From IMG/VR virus record IMGVR_UViG_3300021090_000071, positions 1-36,081 of that record: a DNA stretch of 36,081 bases; one strand, written 5' to 3'. A model generated the notes under the pieces. That model was not told where the DNA came from and made no database searches. It saw nothing but the letters and a program-made list of their open reading frames with translations. The position numbers and the translations under genes are program-made. How positions within the stretch are numbered: the first letter of the stretch is position 1; each line of letters starts with the position of its first letter. Below, piece by piece: positions 1 through 7,503 of the stretch. This DNA is from a virus.

Positions 1-95
1 CTGAGGAAATCACTGTAGCTCTCTACGATCAGACTGTCCGGGGAACGAAGCTGGAGGTCCCCGGCATCATGCTCGGTTGTGGGTGCAGCACATGA
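1..95 (+). CDS. C-terminal end of an upstream gene (partial)
   Basis: Reading frame 3 is open from the window edge to a TGA at 93-95. It gives about 30 residues ending in GIMLGCGCST. The next gene starts at ATG 92 in an ATGA overlap, as in the rest of this operon, which supports this frame as coding. No family can be assigned from so short a tail. Confidence 0.55.
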   Translation, partial: EEITVALYDQTVRGTKLEVPGIMLGCGCST

Positions 96-325
96 CTCTT
101 GCTGGATTTCTCGCTCGTCTTCCGCGTACTGGCTGGATCTTGACAACCCCTTTGGCTCTGATTCGCCGGGCGGATGGCATAGCCTGTCCAATCACCTATT
201 TGTCTGGAGGCCCTAGTCAGACGCCTTTTGCTGTCAGAAAGTGCGCGGATGATCTTGGACTTTCGTACCGCGATACGCAGGCCATTGTTTTAGCTGCTGA
301 CAACGAGGAACGAAGCTGGAGGTCC
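42..325 (+). repeat. 19-base direct repeat pair
   Basis: GGAACGAAGCTGGAGGTCC occurs at 42-60 and again at 307-325 without a mismatch. It is read in different frames in the two places (TKLEV and RSWRS), so protein similarity does not explain it. Confidence 0.6.
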
Positions 326-388
326 TTAGAATCAATCTACCTTCGGGAGAAACTCCTGCGTGCGTGCGGGCTTGCACGGAGGCCGTGA
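92..388 (+). CDS. Small phage protein of unknown function
   Basis: A 98-residue product begins MTLAGFLARLPRTGW. A basic segment with IRRADG and CPITYL lies near residues 25-40, and a helical half follows with LGLSYRDTQAIVLAADN. ATG 92 is chosen over an in-frame start at 77 because it forms an ATGA overlap with the preceding stop. The layout (TGWxL, IRR, CPI, LGL, AADN) looks like a recurring phage hypothetical protein, but I know no function. It is translationally coupled to the MazG-like gene (TGATG). Confidence 0.75.
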   Translation: MTLAGFLARLPRTGWILTTPLALIRRADGIACPITYLSGGPSQTPFAVRKCADDLGLSYRDTQAIVLAADNEERSWRSLESIYLREKLLRACGLARRP

Positions 389-726
389 TGCGCACAAACG
401 GTATGGAGCAGGCTTACGCACTCCACAGAAAAGTCTATGGTGGCGCCCATCAATCTAGGCTGCTGGATCAGCTTTGTGAGGAATGCGCTGAATTAATCGT
501 GGCCGTTCAGCATTTTCGACGCGGGCGGCACGGGATACGCAACGTGATAGCAGAATACGCTGACGTGATTGTTTCTGCGGGGGCGCTCCTTGACACGTCC
601 GAGTTGCAGGAAGAATTGCGTATCACGGTCAATCTGGCTGTGGAGCAGTTGAAAATCCGGCTGTACGAGCTTGAGCTTGCTCAACACGTGGCGGACGGCG
701 GCGCGGATATGATCTTCAGAAGGTGA
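388..726 (+). CDS. MazG-like nucleotide pyrophosphohydrolase
   Basis: A 112-residue all-helical protein. It carries the MazG/all-alpha NTP-PPase pattern: the first helix has LCEECAELIVAVQHF (the ExxE pair) and about 20 residues later comes IAEYADVIVSAGAL (the ExxD pair). These four acidic residues bind Mg2+ in the family, which hydrolyses NTPs or dNTPs to NMP and pyrophosphate. In phages it is usually linked to nucleotide-pool control or to lowering host alarmone signalling. ATG 388 overlaps the previous stop (TGATG) and follows a GGAGG-like site; a GTG at 364 is an alternative start. Confidence 0.8.
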   Translation: MRTNGMEQAYALHRKVYGGAHQSRLLDQLCEECAELIVAVQHFRRGRHGIRNVIAEYADVIVSAGALLDTSELQEELRITVNLAVEQLKIRLYELELAQHVADGGADMIFRR

Positions 727-731
727 AGTAC

Positions 732-935
732 ATGAAAAATCTCTACGTGCGGGATCTCGTTACGCGGGAAATCGTCAACACCGTGCCGGTGTCGAACCCG
801 TCTCCGACGAGTCTTCAGAAGATCATCCGTGGAATGCTCATCAACATGAACACCGACAAGTATTTCGTGGACGACAGCGAATTCGACAAGCCGTCTGGTT
901 CAAGTGGGTGGCAGGAATATGGCGACCGAGACTAA
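732..935 (+). CDS. Small hypothetical protein
   Basis: A 67-residue product beginning MKNLYVRDLVTREIVNTVPV, with an acidic C-terminus. The start is ATG 732, preceded by AAGGTG at a suitable distance; GTG 723 in the same frame would overlap the previous stop. The pattern of a short beta hairpin, a helix with SLQKIIRGML, and an acidic tail suggests a compact domain. No family recognised. Confidence 0.7.
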   Translation: MKNLYVRDLVTREIVNTVPVSNPSPTSLQKIIRGMLINMNTDKYFVDDSEFDKPSGSSGWQEYGDRD

Positions 936-1266
936 GCTCGTTTCAGAAGAGTACCCGGAACCACACGCGCGTTATCTTGTCAAACGCGAGGCTACGGGAC
1001 CTTTCGTCGCCACACCCTGTTATGGTATGCACGCTCCGTGGTGGGTTCCGCTGGTTGCTGATCTCTACCAACCGGGTGGGGTTGTTTTTCCCATGGAACC
1101 GACCGACCGATTTTCTCTGTGGCCCGAAGCGGACGAACGGAAGCTACGTGAAGCGGTGAAGTGGGTGCTGGAAGACTACCACTTCAAGCCGCCGTGGGCG
1201 TGGGGGTCGAACTGGGACATTATAGGGCGGTGGATGGAACGTCTGGAAAGCGCAATGAACCTGTGA
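919..1266 (+). CDS. Hypothetical protein, tryptophan-rich
   Basis: A 115-residue protein starting at ATG 919 (MATETKLVSEEYPEPHARY), preceded by AGGAA. It overlaps the end of the previous gene by 17 bases. It is rich in aromatic residues, with PWWVPL near residue 40, PPWAWGSNW near residue 95, and a C-terminal helix WMERLESAMNL. No known motif is visible. Confidence 0.7.
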   Translation: MATETKLVSEEYPEPHARYLVKREATGPFVATPCYGMHAPWWVPLVADLYQPGGVVFPMEPTDRFSLWPEADERKLREAVKWVLEDYHFKPPWAWGSNWDIIGRWMERLESAMNL

Positions 1267-1275
1267 GAGAAAAAA

Positions 1276-1590
1276 ATGCAGCTTAAGCACCTGATCGAAA
1301 CCCTCAAGAAACATGATCCGAACCTTGTAGTGCCTCACGGATTCGGTTTTCCTCATTCCTATCGTGGCTACTACGAGGATCTCGCCTTCATACCTCGTGA
1401 AAATGTCACCGTTGGGTCGATGCTGTGGGACGCTGAGGTAGCACTCGGCAGTACGTACCAAGGCTGGAAGGGTGGCGACTTCAGAATGGTCGAATATACG
1501 GAAGTGTGGCTGGCGGATGAAGGCCACGAAGGGGAATCCCTCGGGTCGCGTCTCCTCGCCTACATGCTTGCGGAGGCACACAGGCCATGA
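1276..1590 (+). CDS. Conserved phage hypothetical protein (GFGxPHSYRGYY family)
   Basis: A 104-residue protein. The N-terminal half reads LIETLKKHDPNLVVPHGFG, then PHSYRGYYEDLAF and NVTVGSML, then a GSTYQGWKGGDFRM block. I recognise this motif series as a conserved protein found in many unrelated tailed phages, with no established function. ATG 1276 is nine bases after the preceding stop with only a weak ribosome site. The end overlaps the next start by four bases. Confidence 0.8.
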   Translation: MQLKHLIETLKKHDPNLVVPHGFGFPHSYRGYYEDLAFIPRENVTVGSMLWDAEVALGSTYQGWKGGDFRMVEYTEVWLADEGHEGESLGSRLLAYMLAEAHRP

Positions 1591-1934
1591 AAGCCACGAA
1601 CGAAAAAAAGGAAATCAGTCCCGAGGTTGAGCGCGTAGCCGAGCGTGTTCTGGATACTGCTTTCCACGGCATTCATCACGTGGAGCACTGGCATCGCAGG
1701 AAGGCTCGTGGTTCTTCTGGTCTGGAGGTATCGACTGGTCACGATCTCTCTACTTTCGATGGTGACTACTTGACGCGTCTTGTCGTGGCCGCGCACGACG
1801 AGTGTGTGCGCCTGACCATCGAGCCGTCCGGTCGTGGGATGCTTAAGCTCGTTTTTTTTCCACGGGTGCGAGACGGGCGTATGTTCGAGCGCCACGACAC
1901 GATGGAAACAGCCATCGTAAAGGTGAGGAAATGA
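1587..1934 (+). CDS. Hypothetical protein
   Basis: A 115-residue protein with a charged N-terminal helix (MKATNEKKEISPEVERVAERVL). A His-rich stretch HGIHHVEHWHRR lies near residues 27-38, and a mixed alpha/beta C-terminal half contains DYLTRLVVAAHDECVRLTI. The His cluster could bind metal, but no family is recognised. ATGA overlaps at both ends place it in the operon. Confidence 0.7.
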   Translation: MKATNEKKEISPEVERVAERVLDTAFHGIHHVEHWHRRKARGSSGLEVSTGHDLSTFDGDYLTRLVVAAHDECVRLTIEPSGRGMLKLVFFPRVRDGRMFERHDTMETAIVKVRK

Positions 1935-2203
1935 TCCGTAACGTGTTTCTCTTCCAGAACGGGAACATGGCTTGCACGGATGAGAACGGCCAGCAGGTGC
2001 CTGCGGAACAAGAAGCGCCGTGGTTGTCCAGCCTTCGGGAAAAATACCGCCGTGGTGTGGTGGATCTGATGACGATGGTTCACCTGCCGTGGGGTGACAA
2101 CATGGTTCTCGGAGACTTAAATTATTGGACCCCGGAGGATGCCCCCTCCACTGAGGAAAAATGGGCTAAGGCTAAGGCTGCCGCTGACAAGCAGGGTTTG
2201 TGA
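1931..2203 (+). CDS. Hypothetical protein ending in a KWAKAKAAADKQ segment
   Basis: A 90-residue protein. The N-terminus looks like a beta strand with MIRNVFLFQNGN. The last 16 residues include EEKWAKAKAAADKQ, which is nearly identical in protein and DNA to the N-terminus of the large protein encoded at 15359-17269. There the motif begins a longer conserved domain, so here it looks like a truncated copy. The N-terminal part is unrelated and has no recognised function. Confidence 0.7.
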   Translation: MIRNVFLFQNGNMACTDENGQQVPAEQEAPWLSSLREKYRRGVVDLMTMVHLPWGDNMVLGDLNYWTPEDAPSTEEKWAKAKAAADKQGL

Positions 2204-2700
2204 AAATACCGCAGTGGTGGTCGAAGTGGTGGATGTCCACCAAGATTTATCACGAGACTAAGCAGCAGCTTCAGGAAGAACGCTTCCGTAACAGCGATGC
2301 TTTGCGTGCTCTGCATGAAGCTGAACAAAAACTAAAGCGGCAGGTCGAGGCTGCACGGTTGGTTCAGTTATATGTTTCCGCTAAGAGGCATCCGCCTCTC
2401 GGTAAATCGCGTTCTTTATTCTTCGAGCTTCGAATTTCTGACGAAGTGATTTACAGTATGTCGGGTAGCGAGGCGAGCGTGGTTATCAGGGAAGCGTTGA
2501 TAGATAGCGCCACGTACGAGGCCCGCCGGGCAATTACGTCTCTTGACCTTGGCATCGTACATTCGGTGATGCGGGAGGAAGGCATTGGTATTCCGTTTCC
2601 GGTAGAGAGACTTGACGCTAAGGTCCACGACGAGCCTGACGAAGTACGAAAGCAATTGAACCCGGCCCGGCTGGAAATTTTGAAAAGGAACGAGCCATGA
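2200..2700 (+). CDS. Coiled-coil hypothetical protein
   Basis: A 166-residue protein starting at GTG 2200, which overlaps the previous TGA. Residues 1-12 are basic and Trp-rich (KIPQWWSKWWMS). Residues 15-55 form a predicted coiled coil (ETKQQLQEERFRNSDALRAL and onward). The remainder is mixed, with VVIREALIDSATYEARRAI. The Trp-rich amphipathic N-terminus could associate with membrane, but that is a guess. No family recognised. Confidence 0.7.
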   Translation: MKIPQWWSKWWMSTKIYHETKQQLQEERFRNSDALRALHEAEQKLKRQVEAARLVQLYVSAKRHPPLGKSRSLFFELRISDEVIYSMSGSEASVVIREALIDSATYEARRAITSLDLGIVHSVMREEGIGIPFPVERLDAKVHDEPDEVRKQLNPARLEILKRNEP

Positions 2701-2954
2701 AGCACCCGGTGCAGCCTCTCTACAAGGACAGGGACGGAACGGTCAGGTTCTACGAGAACAAGATCATCCGTTATTTGCTGGACGCGGGGCCGTTCGACAT
2801 GAACGCTCTCTCGCGGCTTCCTTTCAGTGACGACGACCGGCAGCAGTTCGCGCAACTCATCGGGTATTCTCTGAGCGGGTACAGTGAACTGAGCTACGTC
2901 AGTGAAGACGCTTTTGGGGCGGCACAAATCGCCGTGAGGGATCTTGCGCTATGA
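2697..2954 (+). CDS. Conserved hypothetical protein (ENKIIRYLLDAGPFDMN family)
   Basis: An 85-residue protein: MKHPVQPLYKDRDGTVRFYENK, then IIRYLLDAGPFDMNAL, then DDRQQFAQLIGYSLSGYSEL and a C-terminal helix. I recognise this pattern as a conserved small protein seen in phage and bacterial genomes, without a known function. It shares ATGA junctions with both neighbours. Confidence 0.8.
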   Translation: MKHPVQPLYKDRDGTVRFYENKIIRYLLDAGPFDMNALSRLPFSDDDRQQFAQLIGYSLSGYSELSYVSEDAFGAAQIAVRDLAL

Positions 2955-3145
2955 ATTCGGCTATTACCATCGCCACTCTGCGCCAGCGTATAGAAATACT
3001 GGAAATCGCGCTCGAAAAGGCGTGCAGGGATGGTCTGGCGGCATCAAAGACGGTGTTGGGTATGACAGATCCGGTGACGGACGAGGAAGTCAAAACCGTG
3101 ATGAATAAGCTCATCGAGGAAGCGGAAAAAAGGAAAGTGACCTGA
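2951..3145 (+). CDS. Small helical hypothetical protein
   Basis: A 64-residue, almost entirely helical protein (ATLRQRIEILEIALEKACRD, then TDEEVKTVMNKLIEEAEKRK). It probably forms a short coiled coil. No family recognised. It overlaps the preceding gene by four bases and the HAD gene by one. Confidence 0.7.
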   Translation: MNSAITIATLRQRIEILEIALEKACRDGLAASKTVLGMTDPVTDEEVKTVMNKLIEEAEKRKVT

Positions 3146-3588
3146 TGGCTCTGGTGTGGTTGTTTCCGGTGGTTCGACGCCCCATCAAGAAATTCACCGT
3201 GGCGGTGGATTTCGATGGGGTTTTGCATTCCTACATCTCGCCGTGGGTGGCACCGCATGTGATCCCTGACCCTCCTGTGGAGGGTGCAATGGAGTGGCTT
3301 TTCAAGACCATTCAAAAATTTGAAGTAGTGATCTTTTCAACCCGGTGCAGGACGTGGCGTGGACGGCGGGCGATGAGACGGTGGCTTCTCTTACACGCTG
3401 GAGCAATATGCTACTACAGCTATCATCTCGACAATATGGCGCGTGGGTTGGAGGACATTCGGTTCAGCTACACGAAGCCGGTTGCCCTTGTCTATCTCGA
3501 TGACCGGGCCATGAGGTTCACGGGGACGTTTCCGACCGTGGACGAAATTCACAAGGCCCGTCCGTGGAATTTTGAGCGAAGGTGGTGA
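3145..3588 (+). CDS. HAD-superfamily phosphatase-like protein
   Basis: A 147-residue protein with the HAD hydrolase motifs. Motif I is VAVDFDGVLHSY at residues 20-31, with the nucleophile Asp in DFDG. Motif II is VIFSTRCRTW with a Ser/Thr. The late acidic motif is YLDDRAMRF. The family removes phosphate through an aspartyl-phosphate intermediate. Small phage members may act on nucleotides or on polynucleotide ends. With an RNA ligase in the same operon, an end-processing role is possible but not shown. Confidence 0.82.
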   Translation: MALVWLFPVVRRPIKKFTVAVDFDGVLHSYISPWVAPHVIPDPPVEGAMEWLFKTIQKFEVVIFSTRCRTWRGRRAMRRWLLLHAGAICYYSYHLDNMARGLEDIRFSYTKPVALVYLDDRAMRFTGTFPTVDEIHKARPWNFERRW

Positions 3589-3594
3589 TTTTGG

Positions 3595-3765
3595 GTGAAG
3601 AGAAACAAAGTCAATAAAGCGGTGAAAACTGTACAGGATTTAGTTGACGAGTTAACGCGTCCAGATAACATGACGCTTGAAGAATACGACGAATTTCTGG
3701 ACGAAATAGGGGGCGACATTGACGGGCGTGAACGAACACATCGCGTGCGCGGCTATTCGGTATGA
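3595..3765 (+). CDS. Small acidic hypothetical protein
   Basis: A 56-residue product starting at GTG 3595, preceded by GAAGGTGG. It has a basic N-terminus (VKRNKVNKAVKTVQDLVDEL) and an acidic middle (TLEEYDEFLDEIGGDIDG). It overlaps the next gene by 38 bases in another frame. Codon use and the ribosome site support it. No function recognised. Confidence 0.6.
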   Translation: MKRNKVNKAVKTVQDLVDELTRPDNMTLEEYDEFLDEIGGDIDGRERTHRVRGYSV

Positions 3766-3967
3766 GGGACTCGTGTGCTCGGTGCCTTGTCCGGGACGGC
3801 ACGGTGACGTGATTTCGCGTATGCGTGCTCTCGGGTTACCGAGGGAGTCCGTCAACGTTGTCAATCAAGGCTTTCTCACGAGCACGGGCCGCTTTGTAGA
3901 TCGTCAGGAGGCTGCGAAAATTGCGGGTATGTCGAAGGACCAGCTTTTTACGGAGGATATGTGGTAA
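3728..3967 (+). CDS. Conserved phage hypothetical protein (HIACAAIRYEGLVCSVPxPGRH family)
   Basis: A 79-residue protein starting at GTG 3728. It has HIACAAIRYEGLVCSV, then PGRHGDVISRM, then QGFLTSTGRFVDRQEAAKIA. I recognise this as a small protein conserved widely among tailed phages, with no proven function. A TTG at 3719 is a longer in-frame option, but the family normally begins just before HIACAAI. The end overlaps the next gene. Confidence 0.8.
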   Translation: MNEHIACAAIRYEGLVCSVPCPGRHGDVISRMRALGLPRESVNVVNQGFLTSTGRFVDRQEAAKIAGMSKDQLFTEDMW

Positions 3968-4350
3968 CACCCGGAGATGAGTTGACGCGAGAGGAAGTGG
4001 AATCGCGTTGTCTGACACTGCCTGACGGGGATCATCCGCATATTGCTGAAATTCTTGCTCATGATGCTGCACTTCGTGTTCGCGCGGAGAGTCTACGAGA
4101 AGCATTGGAAGGTATGATGTGGCAGTTCGCTTACTGGTCTGACGACGCTGGAGGATTCACGACCGGGGGGCTGTCGGCTCTCGAAACTGCCTTTGAACTT
4201 CTTGGATGGGAAGACCCGCGTCCGTGCCCGGAAGGGCGGTGTGACGAATCCGGTTGCATGAAGCGGTCTACTTGTGGCATTCCGACTTCGGCGGGATATC
4301 GGAGAGTGTGCGGAGATCATTACCGGGCCATCGAGGAAGTAAAAAAATGA
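3961..4350 (+). CDS. Zinc-ribbon-containing hypothetical protein
   Basis: A 129-residue protein starting at GTG 3961, directly after ACGGAGGATAT. The middle has FAYWSDDAGGFTTGGLSALETAFELLGW. The C-terminal third has Cys/His spacing typical of a zinc-binding module (CPEGRCDESGC, then STCG, then RRVCGDHY). The zinc module likely serves binding. The overall family is known only as phage hypothetical. Confidence 0.72.
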   Translation: MVTPGDELTREEVESRCLTLPDGDHPHIAEILAHDAALRVRAESLREALEGMMWQFAYWSDDAGGFTTGGLSALETAFELLGWEDPRPCPEGRCDESGCMKRSTCGIPTSAGYRRVCGDHYRAIEEVKK

Positions 4351-4721
4351 GTGTCTTTCACAAGGATCGGGAATGGTGGACAAAATTTCGTGACGACGCG
4401 AACGTCATGACGGAGCATTCCGCTGTGCTTGGCGGCGTGCTCTGTCGTTGGTGGGGAGACGATGAACCTCCGCCGGGTGTTCACGTCATCGCGGAGCTTC
4501 TCAAGATTCCAGCGATAAAGCGAGAGGACCCGGAGAAATTGATTACCGCCTTTCTGAAACGCTACGACGAGGTTTTCCCATTTGTGGAAACTGATCGTCA
4601 GATCGCGCAGGTACATGGCATCGAATGGCCGGGTCCTGATTTCAACTGGAGCAAGGAACTGGCTGCGTTGCGGGATTTCGTCGGTGAGAAGGAGGACCAT
4701 GATGGAAAGATACCTGCTTGA
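4347..4721 (+). CDS. Hypothetical protein with a WTKFRDDANV segment
   Basis: A 124-residue protein starting at ATG 4347 in an ATGA overlap. Near its N-terminus EWWTKFRDDANVMTE is almost identical, at protein and DNA level, to a piece of the tail-terminator-like gene at 17685-18350. The rest has helices such as KLITAFLKRYDEVFPF and resembles no family I know. It overlaps the next gene by 23 bases. Confidence 0.7.
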   Translation: MSVFHKDREWWTKFRDDANVMTEHSAVLGGVLCRWWGDDEPPPGVHVIAELLKIPAIKREDPEKLITAFLKRYDEVFPFVETDRQIAQVHGIEWPGPDFNWSKELAALRDFVGEKEDHDGKIPA

Positions 4722-5085
4722 CGCTCAGCTTCACAAGAACCGCTGGCGCCACGACCGGCCCTTCAAGGAAAATATGTTGGCCGTGATGGAGGTGGCATGG
4801 ACGGATGCTTTCATGGCGATCACGGAAGACGAGAAATTCAAAGCTGCCTGTGGAGCAGCGCTTCTTTGTGGGAGCGAGGAAGACAAGGAATGGATCACAG
4901 TGCAGTTGAGGGGGCTTGGGGCGGTCAGCGCCATGATTAACGCTTCGAGGGTAGGGTTGTCTGTGAATGGGGAATCGTTCGCGGCCATTGGTGAAGAGTG
5001 TGAAAAGGTCAAGCGGGATTATTCGCTTCACGACCTGTGGTGCGCAACCAAGGAGAAGCTGAATGTCTCAGCACATCGCCTGTAA
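4699..5085 (+). CDS. Hypothetical protein
   Basis: A 128-residue protein with a strong start: AAGGAGG seven bases before ATG 4699. A second ATG follows immediately. The N-terminus is MMERYLLDAQLHKNRWRHDRPFK, followed by helices (ENMLAVMEVAWTDAFMAI, FKAACGAALLCG). Mostly alpha-helical, with no motif recognised. It overlaps the next gene by 23 bases. Confidence 0.72.
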   Translation: MMERYLLDAQLHKNRWRHDRPFKENMLAVMEVAWTDAFMAITEDEKFKAACGAALLCGSEEDKEWITVQLRGLGAVSAMINASRVGLSVNGESFAAIGEECEKVKRDYSLHDLWCATKEKLNVSAHRL

Positions 5086-5260
5086 GCTCTGCATCGCCAC
5101 CGAGGGGCTTCTCGGGTCGAACATCAAGAACCTCCCGACGACGGAAGAGGAAATGTTCACCCACCTCGAATCCGTTCATCACATCATCGTGCGTCGGAAG
5201 GGTGAAACCGACGAAGCGGCGGAAGCACGATACAGGCGGGAGTACCCCGAGGCCACATGA
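5063..5260 (+). CDS. Small zinc-finger protein
   Basis: A 65-residue protein beginning MSQHIACKLCIATEGLLGSN, followed by MFTHLESVHH. This gives a C-x2-C ... H-x4-H pattern, consistent with a single classical zinc finger. Small proteins of this kind are common in phage early operons. DNA or RNA binding is likely by family but not shown here. The C-terminus is charged. The ATGA overlap leads into the next gene. Confidence 0.75.
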   Translation: MSQHIACKLCIATEGLLGSNIKNLPTTEEEMFTHLESVHHIIVRRKGETDEAAEARYRREYPEAT

Positions 5261-6006
5261 CACCGGAGCAGGCGCCGTCCGAAATTCAGCAGCTTCCTGA
5301 GAAGCCGACGCGGATGCAGCTACGTGAATTTTTGACAGCCAACCCGCTGGACCCCGCGGTGGACGACTGGATCGGTCGGTTGCTGAAAAATCTTGCACTG
5401 TCGGCGCAAACGGACGGGAAAGGGGGGTTCACCGAGAAGCAGGCTTTCGGGCTCTTGAGGTGGGCACTGGAAGCTGTGGTCCACGAAGCTTTGCTGCTTC
5501 TGACCCTCAACGGGGAGGTATCCGTTTCGGTAGGGAAGGATGGTGAACCGCTGTTCAAGGCGTGGAGCGCCGAGCGTATCGCCAAGGCACAGGCTTACCT
5601 TGCTTTCCGGAAGCCCTCTGAGGCCGTAGTGCCTTCCGAGGCGCCTCTACTTCCTCCTGAGCCCTCCAAGGCCGCTCTTGCCCCGCCTGAGCCTCTTCCA
5701 GTGCTCCCCGAGGAAAGCCATCGGGAGTCTTGTGCCTCCCTCGTTGGGACTGTATTAGAAGAGCATTCCTCCTCTGCCAAGCCTGAAAAACCTCCAGTCA
5801 AGAAATCTCAATGGTCTGCTACAAAAAAATCAGCGCAGGTATTTGAGCCTAGAAAAGCAAGACCGTCGAAGCCACAACCTCCTATTGTGTCACGTCCTGT
5901 GCTTCCTTCCATTCCTTCGCCGTCTTCACTGCCAGACGTGAAGAAATGGGACGGTAAGCTGAGACATCTGGATGAGGATGTGCCGCTGGTGAAGAGGAGT
6001 AAGTGA
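5257..6006 (+). CDS. Hypothetical protein with Pro-rich C-terminal half
   Basis: A 249-residue protein. Residues 1-125 are probably folded and helical, including QLREFLTANPLDPAVDDWIG and KQAFGLLRWALEAVVHEALLLLTL. From residue 125 onward it is Pro/Ala/Ser/Lys-rich with repeated PPEP-type turns, so probably disordered. No family recognised. An N-terminal domain with a long flexible tail suggests binding or scaffolding, which is inference. Confidence 0.7.
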   Translation: MTPEQAPSEIQQLPEKPTRMQLREFLTANPLDPAVDDWIGRLLKNLALSAQTDGKGGFTEKQAFGLLRWALEAVVHEALLLLTLNGEVSVSVGKDGEPLFKAWSAERIAKAQAYLAFRKPSEAVVPSEAPLLPPEPSKAALAPPEPLPVLPEESHRESCASLVGTVLEEHSSSAKPEKPPVKKSQWSATKKSAQVFEPRKARPSKPQPPIVSRPVLPSIPSPSSLPDVKKWDGKLRHLDEDVPLVKRSK

Positions 6007-6170
6007 TGGCTGAAAAACCAGTTCCGGTTCTTTGCTCTGATCCTTTGAAGATTTCGTGCAGGAAACCGGCATCGCGGTGGGGAATGCCCGTGCGTGAAGT
6101 GGAACCGTGCGCGTCTTGTCGTACGCGTCTGGCGAGGAAGCGGAAGAAAGAGGAACGGATCTCGAAATGA
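6006..6170 (+). CDS. Small Cys-containing hypothetical protein
   Basis: A 54-residue product starting at ATG 6006 in a TGATG junction with the previous gene. Four cysteines (residues 10, 18, 35, 38, the last two as CASC) may bind zinc. The C-terminus is strongly basic (RTRLARKRKKEER), which suggests nucleic-acid binding. The end forms an ATGA overlap with the next gene. Confidence 0.6.
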   Translation: MAEKPVPVLCSDPLKISCRKPASRWGMPVREVEPCASCRTRLARKRKKEERISK

Positions 6171-6502
6171 AAATGCGGGTGCTTCAACGTTTCGATGGGA
6201 CTGTGATCTCGGCTCCGAACAAGGGGGAGTTTCAGGTGATTCTTCGGGACCTCACGGATACAAAACGTTCGGAGGAAAAGGCCATCATGAATCTCTGTGA
6301 CGTTTCGAAAAATGACCTGCATCTCGTTGCCCCCGGTGCGATTTTCGACTGGACGATTTACTGGCGCCCCCATCCGACGAAGGAGAGCGGGCAGAGTCTT
6401 TCAAAAATACGGTTCTCGCGGAAGCGTTGGACGAGAGCCGAAATTCAACAGATCAAGCAGAAGGCCCGCACGCTTGGAATTTGCTTTGGACTAAAACCGT
6501 GA
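6167..6502 (+). CDS. Conserved hypothetical protein
   Basis: A 111-residue protein starting at ATG 6167: MKMRVLQRFDGTVISAPNKG, then EFQVILRDLTDTKRSEEKAI, then VAPGAIFDWTIYWR and a basic C-terminal helix. The order of a beta-rich front with RDLTD, then PGAxFxWTI, then a basic tail matches a small family I have seen annotated as hypothetical in bacteria and phages. Function unknown. Confidence 0.72.
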   Translation: MKMRVLQRFDGTVISAPNKGEFQVILRDLTDTKRSEEKAIMNLCDVSKNDLHLVAPGAIFDWTIYWRPHPTKESGQSLSKIRFSRKRWTRAEIQQIKQKARTLGICFGLKP

Positions 6503-6747
6503 ACATCACACAAATACTGGACCAACTTTTTTCGTCGAAAGCAGCCTTCAAGTCTTTGTGTTGCGTCTTCTGCGAGGAAGGCCGGGAGAGGCATCGTCGT
6601 GTTTTTCTCATAATGGTAAAAGGTGGCACTGTTGTGCCTGTCTGCTCGGACTGCATGATCGTGAACCTTCCGTGGGGAAAAATCGGAATGGAAGTCATTG
6701 ACAAAAAATCTGAAATGAAACTGGTTGGAGCACGTGAGGTGAACTGA
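6499..6747 (+). CDS. Small zinc-ribbon hypothetical protein
   Basis: An 82-residue protein starting at GTG 6499, overlapping the preceding TGA. Two Cys pairs (CCVFCEE near residue 21 and VCSDCMI near residue 51) flank a beta hairpin, as in a four-Cys zinc ribbon. The C-terminal half is basic and hydrophobic. No exact family. Confidence 0.68.
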   Translation: MNITQILDQLFSSKAAFKSLCCVFCEEGRERHRRVFLIMVKGGTVVPVCSDCMIVNLPWGKIGMEVIDKKSEMKLVGAREVN

Positions 6748-7187
6748 TGAAAGCGACGGGCACCGTTTGGGCCGGTCCGAAGGGACCGGAGAAAACCCCT
6801 GAGAACGAGCGACTGCGGAAAATTATTCGAGAGCGTAACCTTGACATCGAGATGTTGACAGCGCGTGTGTCCGCGCTTCAGAACACTGTCACACACCTCG
6901 TTGGCGATGTAGTACCTCGTCAGCCGGATGGGATGAGGATATGCCGGGTGTTGTCGCTAGAAGACCTCTGGCAGGCGTTTATGCGGGGAGCGCTTGAGGT
7001 GTTGGGCTTCAACAGCAAGAGGGGCTACGGGCACATTCCAGCAGAGCTACTTCGTTCAGCGGCTGATGCTTACGTGAAGTTCGTCATCGAGGAGGAGCGT
7101 GCTCAGATCAAGGCTTTTGCCGAGCGCAAAAAAGTGGTTGACAGCGCCATCGTTACAGGTGTAAAAAGTGAGGCTGGAGGCTCATGA
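6747..7187 (+). CDS. Coiled-coil hypothetical protein
   Basis: A 146-residue protein. Residues 15-55 form a coiled coil (NERLRKIIRERNLDIEMLTA and onward). A central segment follows with SLEDLWQAFMRGALEVLGFN, and then a C-terminal helix. It starts in a TGATG junction and ends in an ATGA overlap. No family recognised. Confidence 0.7.
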   Translation: MKATGTVWAGPKGPEKTPENERLRKIIRERNLDIEMLTARVSALQNTVTHLVGDVVPRQPDGMRICRVLSLEDLWQAFMRGALEVLGFNSKRGYGHIPAELLRSAADAYVKFVIEEERAQIKAFAERKKVVDSAIVTGVKSEAGGS

Positions 7188-7366
7188 AGACCTGCCCGCA
7201 CTGTGGTTGGCGTCCTCTTGTCGGACTTCAGCCGCACGATCAGAACTGCCCTTACTGGTACACCGAGCACGCGCCTCGGGAGTGTGGCTGGTGTGGTGGG
7301 CCATCTACGGAGGACGGGAGCGAACTCGCACATCTTCCGGTGTGTCCGTGGAGGAGGCGGAAATGA
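7184..7366 (+). CDS. Small Cys/His-rich protein
   Basis: A 60-residue product with two similar halves: CPHCGWRPLVGLQPHDQNCP and then CGWCGGPSTEDGSELAHLPVC. Each has C-x2-C followed by His and a further Cys, so two zinc knuckles are likely. The composition fits a nucleic-acid- or protein-binding zinc protein. Function unknown. Confidence 0.68.
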   Translation: MKTCPHCGWRPLVGLQPHDQNCPYWYTEHAPRECGWCGGPSTEDGSELAHLPVCPWRRRK

Positions 7367-7497
7367 TATTTGACGGGGGTGGCAGCGTAGATCCTTTCAT
7401 AGAAGAAATGCGGCAACAGTATGAAAGGATCTTGGAAAAGCGGATTCCAGCGCTTCCACCGGAAACGGTTTCTGCACAGCACGTATGTTGTAATTGA
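7363..7497 (+). CDS. Short hypothetical ORF
   Basis: A 44-residue product starting at ATG 7363 in an ATGA overlap: MIFDGGGSVDPFIEEMRQQY and onward, ending HVCCN. Coupling to the preceding gene supports translation. Too short for a family call. Confidence 0.5.
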   Translation: MIFDGGGSVDPFIEEMRQQYERILEKRIPALPPETVSAQHVCCN

Positions 7498-7503
7498 CAC
7501 CCG

